The notes beneath the pieces are model-generated. The model made no database searches. It saw only the letters and a program-made list of their open reading frames with translations, and was not told the DNA's origin. The position numbers and the translations under genes are program-made. From PFJX01 sp964542455 (GTDB lineage Bacteria; Pseudomonadota; Gammaproteobacteria; Burkholderiales; Thiobacillaceae), in contig CAZIUC010000018.1 in assembly GCA_964542455.1 (NCBI GenBank), forward strand, positions 17,881-81,880: 64,000 bases of DNA, given 5' to 3'. Below are positions 25,874 to 34,097 of this stretch, piece by piece (within the stretch, counting starts at the first letter, position 1; the number at the start of each line of letters is the position of its first letter).

Positions 25874-28312
25874 ATGTCCACCGTCAAGGCACTGAATGCG
25901 CAGTCCCTTTACCACCGTTGTGATCCTTCGTTGTTCCCCTTCCAGACCACGGCCGAACTGGCCGCCACGACCGAAATAATCGGCCAGGCGCGCGCGGTCG
26001 ATGCCGTCGAGTTCGCCATCGATATCCAGCGGCCGGGCTACAACCTGTTCGTCCTGGGCGAGCCGGGCAGCGGTCGTCATTCGGTGGTGCGCCGCCTGCT
26101 GGAAGCTAGGGCGGCACAAGGTAAAACCCCGAGCGACTGGTGTTACGTCAACAACTTCGCCGAGGCGAACAAGCCGCGCCTGCTGCAAGTGCCGGCCGGG
26201 CGTGGCGGCCAGTTGAAGCGCGATATGCAGCAGTTCGTCGCGGAACTGGCCAAGGCCATCGCGGCGGCCTTCGACAGCGATGAATACCGCAAGCGCATCG
26301 AGGCCATCCATGACGCGTTCAAGGAGAAAGAGGAGAGCGCGTTGCGCGAACTCGGTGATACCTCGGCACAAGAAGGGGTGGCGTTGCTGCGCACCCCGAA
26401 TGGTTTCGCCTTCGCCCCCATCAAGGACGACGCAACGATGGCGCCAGCTGAGTTCGAGAAACTGCCGGATGAGGAAAAGAAGCACATCCGCAAGGTGATC
26501 GAGTCTTTTAGCGAGCGACTGTCGCGGTTGATGTCGCAATTGCCGCGCTGGCGGCGCGAGCTTCAGCTCCAGATCAAGGATGCCAGTCGCGAGATCCTGG
26601 CCCTGGCGGTGGGGCATCTGATTGATGAATTGAAGGAGCATTACCGAGACCTGGAAACGGTGCAGGCTTTTCTCGACGAGGTCATGCGCGACATCGTCGA
26701 GGTGGGTGAGCAACTACGCGAAAGCCCCAAGTCCGATAGCGATCCATCCAATATCCAGCTCACCGGCAACCTCACCCTGGCCCGCTACCAGGTCAACCTG
26801 TTGGTGGACAACGCGGAAACCCGCGCCGCCCCTGTGGTGTACGAGGACAATCCGATCTACCCGAACCTGGTCGGGCGAGTCGACCACATCGCGCAAATGG
26901 GCACCCTGGTCACCAATTTCACCCTCATCAAGCCCGGCGCTCTGCATCGCGCCAACGGCGGCTACCTGGTGCTGGATGCGCTCAAGTTGCTGACGCAGCC
27001 CTATGCGTGGGAAGGCCTGAAGCGAGCGCTGCGCTCCAACCAGGTGCGGATCGAATCGCTGGGCCAGGTCTACGGCCTGATCAGCACGATGTCGCTGGAG
27101 CCCGAGCCCATCCCGCTGACGGTGAAGGTGGTGCTGATCGGCGAACGGAGGGTCTATTACCTGTTGAAGATGCTGGACCCGGATTTCGCGGAGCTGTTCA
27201 AGATCGCGGCAGATTTCGAGAACGAACTGGCGCGTGACGGGGAGGGTACGCAGCGCTACGCCGAGTTCGTCGCCACTCTGGCGCGTGGTGCCGACCTGCG
27301 CGCCTTCGATCGTGGCGCGGTGGCTCGAGTGGTGGAGCATGGCGCGCGCCTCGCGGGTGACGCCGAGCGGCTGACGGTCAGCCGACGACAGGTGGCCGAC
27401 CTGTTGCAGGAGGCCGATTACTGGGCGGCCAAAGCCGGACGCGATACGGTGCAGCGCGAAGACATCGAAACCGCGCTGGCGGCGCAGATACGCCGCGTCG
27501 ACCGCATCCGGAGCAAATATCAGGAACAGATCCTGCGCGACAACCTGCTCATCTCAGTCGCCGACGGCCGGATCGGCCAGGTCAATGGTTTGGCGGTGAT
27601 CGCCCTGGACGATTTCATGTTTGCCCATCCGGTGCGCATCACCGCCACGGCGCGCATCGGCGAGGGCGACGTGATCGACATCGAACGCGAGGCCGAACTG
27701 GGCGGGGCCATCCACTCCAAGGGTGTGATGATCCTTAGCGCCTTCCTCGGCGCCCGCTATTCCCGCAACGTTCCGCTGTCGCTCTCCGCCAGCTTGGTGT
27801 TTGAACAATCCTACGGCCCGGTGGAAGGTGACAGCGCCTCGCTGGCGGAGTTGTGCGCACTGCTTTCCGATCTGGCCGACACCCCGATCAAGCAGGCCCT
27901 GGCGGTGACCGGCTCAGTGAACCAGTTCGGCGACGTCCAGGCCATCGGCGCGGTCAACGAAAAGGTCGAAGGCTTCTTCGACATCTGCCAGGCGCGTGGC
28001 CTGACCGGCGAACAAGGCGTGCTCATCCCCGCCGCCAACGTCAAGCACCTCATGCTGCGAGAAGACGTGGTGAGCGCCTGCGCCGAGGACAAGTTCAGCA
28101 TCTATGCGGTGCATAGCGTGGACGATGCCATCGAACTACTCACCGGCATCCCGGCCGGCGAGGCGAACGAGGAAGGCCTGGTGCCCGAGGGCACGATCAA
28201 TTTCCTGGTGGCGGCCCAGTTGGCCGAACTCTCCGCCCTGCGCCAGGCTTATGCCTCGGCGGGCCGGCAAACAAGCAACGATGGCCATGAAAACGACCAA
28301 AAGAAGGAGTGA
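25874..28312 (+). CDS. Lon-family ATP-dependent protease (LonB-like, Lon-insertion type)
   Basis: An 812-residue second Lon-type protease. ATG 25874 is preceded by AAAGGAAG. N-terminal AAA+ part with P-loop-like VLGEPGSGRHSVV, a long coiled insertion (about 130-310), a second ATPase portion (GALHRANGGYLVLDALKLL, sensor LIGERRVYYLL), and a C-terminal S16 domain. The catalytic dyad is Ser654 in VEGDSASLAEL and Lys697 in GAVNEKVEGFF. No membrane helices, unlike archaeal LonB. The arrangement corresponds to the YcbZ/Lon-insertion-domain subfamily often placed among stress genes; its substrates are unknown. Confidence 0.92.
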   Translation: MSTVKALNAQSLYHRCDPSLFPFQTTAELAATTEIIGQARAVDAVEFAIDIQRPGYNLFVLGEPGSGRHSVVRRLLEARAAQGKTPSDWCYVNNFAEANKPRLLQVPAGRGGQLKRDMQQFVAELAKAIAAAFDSDEYRKRIEAIHDAFKEKEESALRELGDTSAQEGVALLRTPNGFAFAPIKDDATMAPAEFEKLPDEEKKHIRKVIESFSERLSRLMSQLPRWRRELQLQIKDASREILALAVGHLIDELKEHYRDLETVQAFLDEVMRDIVEVGEQLRESPKSDSDPSNIQLTGNLTLARYQVNLLVDNAETRAAPVVYEDNPIYPNLVGRVDHIAQMGTLVTNFTLIKPGALHRANGGYLVLDALKLLTQPYAWEGLKRALRSNQVRIESLGQVYGLISTMSLEPEPIPLTVKVVLIGERRVYYLLKMLDPDFAELFKIAADFENELARDGEGTQRYAEFVATLARGADLRAFDRGAVARVVEHGARLAGDAERLTVSRRQVADLLQEADYWAAKAGRDTVQREDIETALAAQIRRVDRIRSKYQEQILRDNLLISVADGRIGQVNGLAVIALDDFMFAHPVRITATARIGEGDVIDIEREAELGGAIHSKGVMILSAFLGARYSRNVPLSLSASLVFEQSYGPVEGDSASLAELCALLSDLADTPIKQALAVTGSVNQFGDVQAIGAVNEKVEGFFDICQARGLTGEQGVLIPAANVKHLMLREDVVSACAEDKFSIYAVHSVDDAIELLTGIPAGEANEEGLVPEGTINFLVAAQLAELSALRQAYASAGRQTSNDGHENDQKKE

Positions 28313-28318
28313 AACCAC

Positions 28319-28426
28319 ATGCTCGGCCGGATTAGAGGGCGCCAGACTGGACGGCTGTTTGCGCAAAGGGGGAGGTCGGACATGTCACGTGCTTGCCCGC
28401 TCATGGCGTTTTCCCGGTGGCCATGA
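28319..28426 (+). CDS. Doubtful 35-aa frame after the Lon-like gene
   Basis: AAGGAG overlapping the lonB-like stop is well spaced from ATG 28319, which opens a 35-residue basic frame (MLGRIRGRQTGRLFAQRGRS...). It overlaps the end of the convergent phosphoribosyltransferase remnant. It could be the first codons of a gene lost by deletion. No family is recognised. Confidence 0.2.
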   Translation: MLGRIRGRQTGRLFAQRGRSDMSRACPLMAFSRWP

Positions 28427-28799
28427 AATCCAGAACGTCCTGTATGGTCTGGCGTGGAATCCGGACGCCATGATCGTCACGCAGGCGCTGCTGTGCTTCG
28501 CTCACCGAAACGGGGAGTGGCCGCAAAGCCCGGACGAAGGAGGTGACATCTTCAATGTAGGCCCAGGGATACACGATCCAGCGCCATTTCCTGATGCGCT
28601 TGGCGACAAAATCAGCGGGACAGCGGGTGACGACCTTTTCATGGAGAACCGCCGTCTTCACCCCGCGCGGCGCGAAGCCATCAAGGTAGCGCAGCACGGC
28701 GGCCAGAGTGTCTCCACTGTCGTTGACGTCATCGACGATGAGCACATCCAGGCCGCGCACGTCGGTATTGAGCGGGTATGCGGTGAAGAATGCGATAGA
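28401..28799 (-). pseudogene. Phosphoribosyltransferase, N-terminally truncated
   Basis: The C-terminal 120-130 residues of a type I phosphoribosyltransferase of the xanthine/purine type. The PRPP loop VLIVDDVNDSGDTL and the end KWRWIVYPWAYIEDVTSFVR are intact. Coding similarity extends upstream of the first possible start (GTG 28760) as SIAFFTAYPLNTDVRG to about 28799 and then meets TGA, so the first half (hood and substrate region) is missing. The remaining part alone should not be active. The break lies close to the start region of the downstream aldolase gene. Confidence 0.75.
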
Positions 28800-28900
28800 G
28801 ATGCAAGAACTGATTCACGCAGCCTTGCTATAAAGGTAACTGTTTGCTTATTTCTTACTCACAATCAGGTGCCAGCCGCACCGGCCTTTCAGGAGGCGAC

Positions 28901-29950
28901 ATGACCGACATTCAGGCGCTACTCGGTAGCGAAGCCCGATATCTTCTCGACCACACCTGCAACACTTTCCCGAAAACGGCCCTGCATTTGCCAGGGCCGG
29001 ATTTCATCGACCGGGTGGTGGCGGGCAGCGACCGCACTCCCGGCACCCTGCGTAACTTTCAGCAGGTATTCAACAATGGGCGCCTGGCGGGAACGGGTTA
29101 CTTGTCCATCCTGCCGGTGGATCAGGGGGTGGAGCACTCGGGCGGCGCCTCCTTCGCGCCCAACCCAGAATATTTCGATCCGGCAAACATCGTCAGGCTG
29201 GCCATTGCGGGCGGTTGTAACGCGGTGGCGTCCACCCTCGGCGTGCTCGGGTCGGTATCGCGCAAGTTCGCCCACAAGACCCCGTTCCTGGTGAAGTTGA
29301 ACCACAACGAGATGCTGACCTACCCGACCCTGCACGATCAGACCCTGTTCACCGGCGTGCGCAAGGCATTCGACCTGGGCGCGGTGGCGGTGGGCGCGAC
29401 GGTTTACTACGGCTCGGCGGAATCGCGGCGGCAGATACTGGAAGTCTCCGAGGCCTTCGCCGAAGCCCACCGGCTGGGCATGGTTACTTTCCTGTGGGCG
29501 TATCTGCGCAATTCCGCCTTCAAGAAGGACGGCGTCGACTATCACGAGGCGGCCGACCTGACCGGCCAGGCCAATCATCTCGCAGCCACCATCGAAGCGG
29601 ACATCGTCAAGCAGAAACAGGCCACCAACAACGGCGGCTATACCGCCATCGGCTTCGGCAAAACTCATCCCAGGGTCTATTCGGAGTTGACTTCGCCACA
29701 CCCCATCGACCTGGTGCGCTATCAGGTGGCCAATTGCTTCATGGGGCGGGCCGGCATGATCAATTCCGGCGGCGCATCGGGCGACAACGATCTGGCCCAG
29801 GCGGTACGCACGGCGGTGATCAACAAGCGGGCCGGCGGCATGGGCCTGATCTCCGGGCGCAAGGCTTTCCAGCGGCCGATGGCGGAAGGCGTGCAACTGC
29901 TCAACGCGATTCAGGATGTGTATCTGTCGGGAGAGGTCACCGTGGCTTAG
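28901..29950 (+). CDS. fbaB: Class I fructose-bisphosphate aldolase, FbaB/DhnA type
   Basis: A 349-residue Schiff-base aldolase. ATG 28901 follows AGGAGG; a longer upstream frame is rejected. The sequence closely follows the E. coli FbaB type: ILPVDQGVEHS, VKLNHNEMLTYP, EADIVKQKQATNNGGY, PIDLVRYQVANCFMGRAG and INKRAGGMGLISGRKAF. It interconverts fructose 1,6-bisphosphate and triose phosphates in the cytosol, mostly assigned to gluconeogenesis in bacteria carrying it. The truncated phosphoribosyltransferase is divergent. Confidence 0.93.
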   Translation: MTDIQALLGSEARYLLDHTCNTFPKTALHLPGPDFIDRVVAGSDRTPGTLRNFQQVFNNGRLAGTGYLSILPVDQGVEHSGGASFAPNPEYFDPANIVRLAIAGGCNAVASTLGVLGSVSRKFAHKTPFLVKLNHNEMLTYPTLHDQTLFTGVRKAFDLGAVAVGATVYYGSAESRRQILEVSEAFAEAHRLGMVTFLWAYLRNSAFKKDGVDYHEAADLTGQANHLAATIEADIVKQKQATNNGGYTAIGFGKTHPRVYSELTSPHPIDLVRYQVANCFMGRAGMINSGGASGDNDLAQAVRTAVINKRAGGMGLISGRKAFQRPMAEGVQLLNAIQDVYLSGEVTVA

Positions 29951-30012
29951 CGGAACCGACCAGGTTGGACAGTGGTATGCGGTGGGATCAATAGCGATGA
30001 GGAGACAAGAGA

Positions 30013-30321
30013 ATGGATCAGCAGACAAGCCAGGACCGGCGCATCAGCAAGCGCATCCGCACGAACCTGGGCATGCGGCTCTATGCGTATGGCAAATTGG
30101 TCGCCAGTGGGATCACCGTGGATATGAGCGAGCATGGTTTGATGCTGCGCATCCAGCAGGATTATTCCGATGACGAACTCGCTCCAGGCAAGAATCTGGA
30201 TGTCATGCTGAAATACCTGGGGCAGACACCTGCCGAGCAGTGGTTGCCGATCAGGGTCGTGCGCAAATGGGAAGAGGGCATCGCCGCGCGCTTTATCGGG
30301 GTGGAGGCCCATGCCGTCTGA
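30013..30321 (+). CDS. PilZ-domain protein
   Basis: A 102-residue single PilZ domain. It has an arginine-rich start (DRRISKRIRTNLGMRL) in place of the usual RxxxR and VDMSEHGLMLRI in place of the D/NxSxxG motif (DMSEHG), so c-di-GMP binding is plausible. GAGGAGA precedes ATG. It stands 62 nt after fbaB and may be in the same transcript. The output partner is not evident. Confidence 0.82.
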   Translation: MDQQTSQDRRISKRIRTNLGMRLYAYGKLVASGITVDMSEHGLMLRIQQDYSDDELAPGKNLDVMLKYLGQTPAEQWLPIRVVRKWEEGIAARFIGVEAHAV

Positions 30322-30404
30322 AGTCGGCTTCGAGCGAGGCCGAGGTAAATGCCGTACCGCCAGATTGAACGGTACATTACTTGCCCCGGACCCCATCCAG
30401 CACG

Positions 30405-31091
30405 ATGTCTTATCTCCTCCACCCCAGTGGCAGCCTGCCATACCACCTACGCGCCTGGCGCTGGCGGCACACACTGTGGGCGCCGTTTCATGCCCAGGTT
30501 CGGCGCTGGCTGACCGATTGGCGGCCGGACACGCGGCATCTGGTTTTGATCGGCCCCAGTGGTGGCTATGCACTGACCGCGCAATTTCTCGAACGCTTCG
30601 AGCGTATCAGCGTGCTGGAGCCCGACCCGCTGGCGCGCTGGCTGTTGCGGCGACGCTTTCCGGGTGTCACGTTCGATTGGCGGAAGTGTGACTATCTGGC
30701 ACGGTCGGGTGGCTTCGCGCGGCTGGCGGCGACGTTTCCCGATGCCGCCTTGCTGTTCTGTAACCTGCTAGGCCAGGAACTTCAGGGCCAGCCTGCCAAC
30801 TTCGACCGCGCCACCTGGCTGGCCGAACTGGAACCCGCGCTTGCGGGCCGTCTCTGGGCGAGTTGGCACGATCTGGTTTCCAGCACGCGCGCGCCGGACG
30901 GTCATGCCCCCGTGTGCCTTGATCATGCGATTCCTTTGGACGAACTGCTGGCGCTGATCTGGCGGGGCGGTGATCTGGAAATCACAGACCACGAAACCGC
31001 CGGCCTCTGTTCTTCGGCGCCGCGCCACTATGGCATCTGGCATCTGGCGCCGCGGCGCTACCACCTGATCGAATGGCTCTGTAGCGCGTAA
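30405..31091 (+). CDS. Conserved hypothetical protein, methyltransferase-like fold
   Basis: A 228-residue soluble protein from ATG 30405. It reads RHLVLIGPSGGYALTAQFLE then ISVLEPDPLARWLLRRRFP, which looks like the first two strands of a Rossmann SAM-binding fold (glycine loop, acidic end of strand 2). A later FCNLLGQEL segment could be strand 4. I cannot name a family or a substrate. It starts 83 nt after the PilZ gene and 89 nt before dnaJ. Confidence 0.7.
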   Translation: MSYLLHPSGSLPYHLRAWRWRHTLWAPFHAQVRRWLTDWRPDTRHLVLIGPSGGYALTAQFLERFERISVLEPDPLARWLLRRRFPGVTFDWRKCDYLARSGGFARLAATFPDAALLFCNLLGQELQGQPANFDRATWLAELEPALAGRLWASWHDLVSSTRAPDGHAPVCLDHAIPLDELLALIWRGGDLEITDHETAGLCSSAPRHYGIWHLAPRRYHLIEWLCSA

Positions 31092-31180
31092 CGTTCCTGC
31101 TCTTGATATGGGTGTGGATGTCCCAACATGGTGGGGGCACCGCAGGTTCAATTCACATCACTCCGCTCAACGAATAACTC

Positions 31181-32299
31181 ATGTCAAAACGCGACTACTA
31201 CGAAGTTCTCGGCGTCTCCAAGAGCGCCTCCGACGAAGAAATCAAGAAGGCCTTCAAGAAGTTGGCCATGAAGCACCACCCTGACCGCAATCAGGGCGAA
31301 AAGGCATCCGAGGAAAAATTCAAGGAAGCCAAGGAAGCTTACGAGGTGCTTTCCGATGGCAACAAACGCGCGGCCTACAACCAGTACGGCCATGCCGGCG
31401 TCGACCCATCCATGGGGGGTGGCGCTGGTGGTGGGCGTGATTTTTCCGATGCTTTCTCGGATATTTTCGGCGACATTTTCGGCGGTGGCGGAGGTGGGCG
31501 GCGCTCGAATGTCTATCGCGGCGCCGACCTCAGATACAACCTGGAAGTTTCTCTGGAAGAAGCCGCGCGCGGCACCGAGACCAAGATCCGCGTGCCGGTG
31601 CTGACCGAGTGCGAGCACTGCCATGGTAGCGGCGCCAAGCCCGGCACCGATCCGGTGACCTGCCCGACCTGCGGTGGCCACGGCCAGGTGCGCATGCAGC
31701 AGGGCTTCTTCTCGATCCAGCAGACCTGCCCGCGTTGCCATGGCAACGGCCGTGTCATCGCCGACCCATGCACGCATTGTCACGGCGAGGGCCGGGTGAA
31801 GAAGCACAAGACTCTGTCGGTGCGAATTCCTTCCGGGGTAGACGAGGGCGATCGTATCCGCCTCTCCGGCGAAGGCGAATCAGGGGTCAACGGCGGGCCG
31901 CCCGGCGATCTCTACGTACAGATCCACCTTAAAACGCATCAGGTATTCCAGCGCGACCACGACGATCTCCATTGCGAGATGCCGATTTCCTTCGCCACGG
32001 CGGCGCTGGGCGGTGAAATCGAGATTCCCACGCTGGATGGCCACGCCACCATAAAGATTCCCTCGGAAACCCAGAGCGGCAAGGTATTCCGCCTGCGCGG
32101 CAAGGGCATCAAGGGGGTGCGCAGCCAGCATCCCGGCGATCTGATGGCGCATCTCGTGGTGGAAACGCCGGTCAACCTGACCGAGCGGCAGAAGGAACTG
32201 CTGCGCGAGTTCGACAGTTGCTGCGGCGGCCAGGAAGGCAAACACAACCCGCGCGCCAAGTCGTTCATGGACAAGGTGAAGGAGTTCTTCGCGCCATAG
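31181..32299 (+). CDS. dnaJ: Chaperone protein DnaJ
   Basis: The 372-residue class A J protein, co-chaperone of DnaK. J domain with MKHHPDR (HPD 33-35), G/F region (GGGAGGGRDFSDAFSDIFGD), four zinc repeats CEHCHGSG, CPTCGGHG, CPRCHGNG, CTHCHGEG (about 145-205), then the two beta C-terminal domains. Length is normal. dnaK and grpE, its usual neighbours, are not adjacent here. A partial family A hairpin follows the stop. Confidence 0.97.
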   Translation: MSKRDYYEVLGVSKSASDEEIKKAFKKLAMKHHPDRNQGEKASEEKFKEAKEAYEVLSDGNKRAAYNQYGHAGVDPSMGGGAGGGRDFSDAFSDIFGDIFGGGGGGRRSNVYRGADLRYNLEVSLEEAARGTETKIRVPVLTECEHCHGSGAKPGTDPVTCPTCGGHGQVRMQQGFFSIQQTCPRCHGNGRVIADPCTHCHGEGRVKKHKTLSVRIPSGVDEGDRIRLSGEGESGVNGGPPGDLYVQIHLKTHQVFQRDHDDLHCEMPISFATAALGGEIEIPTLDGHATIKIPSETQSGKVFRLRGKGIKGVRSQHPGDLMAHLVVETPVNLTERQKELLREFDSCCGGQEGKHNPRAKSFMDKVKEFFAP

Positions 32300-32302
32300 G
32301 AA

Positions 32303-32341
32303 CACTTTCCCCTTCTTCAAAGGGGGAATGAAAGGGGGGGG
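32303..32341. repeat. Partial family A hairpin after dnaJ
   Basis: CTTTCCCCTTCTTCAAAGGG followed by GGAATGAAAGGGGGGGC. One half of the composite family A element is recognisable. It lies where a dnaJ transcript end would be expected. Confidence 0.6.
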
Positions 32342-32412
32342 CTGTCGCTCTTTCGCGCGATTCCGCCGTTTAGAATGTCCAGGCAATGGATGCCATCTCA
32401 AAGGATCGAAGC

Positions 32413-32625
32413 ATGCTGATCGCCACGGAATCGCTTACCCGAATGGACAAACTCCGCCTCATCGAGCAATTCTGGGAAGAGCTCTCCCTCGCTCCGGAAG
32501 AGTTCGCATCACCCGCTTGGCACGCGGATGCACTGGCCGACGCGGAAAGGACCGTCGCGAACGGCAAGGCGGAGTTCATGGATTGGGAGCAGGCCAAGGA
32601 CAGGTTGCGCCAGCGCCAGGCATGA
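32413..32625 (+). CDS. Antitoxin of a RelE/ParE-type module (addiction module protein)
   Basis: A 70-residue protein starting at ATG 32413 (an upstream in-frame ATG has no ribosome site). The sequence LTRMDKLRLIEQFWEELS and the later SPAWHADALADAERTVANG match the putative addiction module component family, small antitoxins that wrap RelE/ParE toxins. Its TGA overlaps the toxin start (ATGA). Flanked on both sides by family A hairpins. Confidence 0.85.
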   Translation: MLIATESLTRMDKLRLIEQFWEELSLAPEEFASPAWHADALADAERTVANGKAEFMDWEQAKDRLRQRQA

Positions 32626-32915
32626 AGCTGAAAATTCACCCGCTCGCGTATGACGATCTTCTGGTGGGCAGGGATTTCTATGAAATGCAGCAGGCCGGAT
32701 TGGGGGTTTATTTTCTGGACACCCAGTTTTCCGATATTGAATCGCTGTTGCTTCACACGGGTGTCCATGTGCGTGTCTTCGGCTATTTCCGCGCCCTGTC
32801 CAGACGTTTTCCCTATGCCGTCTATTACAAACTGAATGGGGAAGTGATCGAAATCTGGCGAGTGCTGGATTGCCGGCAACATCCCCGTCGGACCCACAAG
32901 GCTTTACTGACATAG
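32622..32915 (+). CDS. RelE/ParE-superfamily toxin
   Basis: A 97-residue toxin: KIHPLAYDDLLVGRDFYEMQ, the middle RALSRRFPYAVYYKLNGEVI and the C-terminal WRVLDCRQHPRRTH, the usual RelE/ParE fold with basic and aromatic residues at the active face. It may act as an mRNA interferase or a gyrase poison; the sequence does not decide. It is coupled to the antitoxin by a 4-nt overlap. The stop is 64 nt before a family A repeat. Confidence 0.87.
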   Translation: MKLKIHPLAYDDLLVGRDFYEMQQAGLGVYFLDTQFSDIESLLLHTGVHVRVFGYFRALSRRFPYAVYYKLNGEVIEIWRVLDCRQHPRRTHKALLT

Positions 32916-32978
32916 TCGAGCGCGCGGCGGAAAGCGCACATGCAGCACCCCTCGCATCGCCTCGTGGCCTAAGTGGCG

Positions 32979-33092
32979 TAGAAATGCCTCCCCCTTTTTT
33001 AAAGGGGGATTGAGGGGGGATTTCTCCAAGGATTGTACGTGTGCGAGCGTCCAGAAATCCTCCCCAGCCCCCCTTTGAAAAAGGGGGGAGTA
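32979..33092. repeat. Family A half-elements after the toxin gene
   Basis: Two separate hairpins: GTAGAAATGCCTCCCCCTTT...GGGGGGATTTCTCC (32979-33025) and AGAAATCCTCCCCAGCCCCC...AAGGGGGGAG (33052-33092). They look like two halves of the composite element separated by a spacer of about 26 nt. The right one abuts the end of the next minus-strand gene. Confidence 0.75.
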
Positions 33093-33097
33093 ATACC

Positions 33098-34093
33098 TCA
33101 CCCCCCATCCATCTCGCTCTGGTCCTTCACCAACAGCGCCAGGAAGCCGCCGTGCAGGGCGCGCCAGGATAGCCAGATCAGGTAGCCGGCGCCGATCAGC
33201 GCGATGACCAGAATGCCGTTTTCGTTGTCGCTCATGACTGAAAAACCGCTATAGCTTTCGCCCGGGAAGAATGAGGATTGCCGCACTCGGGCCAGATCCA
33301 TCAGGGTGCCGACGACCAGGTAGAGCAGCCCGGCGTAGACCACATAGCCGAATATATTGATCAGCCACAGCATGGCCAGCGCGAAGCAGAGCACCAGGAT
33401 CGGGGCCAGCAGGTGCAGGTGATATTCCTCGGCCAGCATGAACAACGGCACCGAGGCCAGCAGGATCAGGGTGGTATGGCGCAGATAGAAGGGCAGCGGC
33501 GAGTTTGTTTCCACTCGTTTGCTGGTCTTGTGCCGCTGCATGGACTGGTTGACCCGTTCCAGCACCTCAGAAAAGTTTTCCGCCGTGCATTGCACGAACA
33601 TCACCGTGCGCCAGCCGTTGCGCAGGGCGATCAGGTTGCGTTCCGGTTGCGCCACGGCGGTGAAAGCGCCTTTCCAGTTCACCGCCTCGGATTCGCGCGA
33701 TCTGGCGATGAGGCCGGCGCCGGCCAGGCCCGGCTTGCGCGCGATGACGCCCAGGATGATAGCCGCGCGGTTCGCCTTCTTTGCCAGCGGTTCCACGGTT
33801 TCCTGCAAGATGCCTGAGTCGGAAAGGGTGTAGCGAACATGGAAGCGGCCGCGAAACATGACCGCCATGATGATCAGGCCGAGTAGCCATAGACCGCCAC
33901 TCAGGGTCGCCACCATGAGTCCGAGCATGGGCATGGCATCCCATTCTCCTTGCGCGGCGAAGATGGTGCCCAGCAACAGCCCCATGACCAGGGCTGTGGC
34001 GAGCATGGCAAAGGTCCATTGGCGCAGCATGTAGGCGCTGAACAGGGGCAGGTCGGTTTCCCAGACCAGGGGAGGCGTGGAGGTTTTCATCAT
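33098..34093 (-). CDS. Multi-pass membrane protein with a cytosolic PH-like middle part
   Basis: 331 residues from ATG 34093 (or the adjacent ATG 34090). Two N-terminal membrane helices (LRQWTFAMLATALVMGLLLG; SGGLWLLGLIIMAVMF), then about 120 soluble residues beginning GRFHVRYTLSDSGILQETVE, resembling bacterial PH-like domains of membrane proteins (strand-rich, YTLSDSGI), then several C-terminal helices (LILLASVPLFML, LLAPILVLCFALAMLW, VVYAGLLYLVVGT, GILVIALIGAGYLIWLSW). No known family assigned. It begins 4 nt after the upstream TPR gene, so the two form an operon. Confidence 0.75.
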   Translation of the reverse strand: MMKTSTPPLVWETDLPLFSAYMLRQWTFAMLATALVMGLLLGTIFAAQGEWDAMPMLGLMVATLSGGLWLLGLIIMAVMFRGRFHVRYTLSDSGILQETVEPLAKKANRAAIILGVIARKPGLAGAGLIARSRESEAVNWKGAFTAVAQPERNLIALRNGWRTVMFVQCTAENFSEVLERVNQSMQRHKTSKRVETNSPLPFYLRHTTLILLASVPLFMLAEEYHLHLLAPILVLCFALAMLWLINIFGYVVYAGLLYLVVGTLMDLARVRQSSFFPGESYSGFSVMSDNENGILVIALIGAGYLIWLSWRALHGGFLALLVKDQSEMDGG

Positions 34094-34097
34094 GTGC

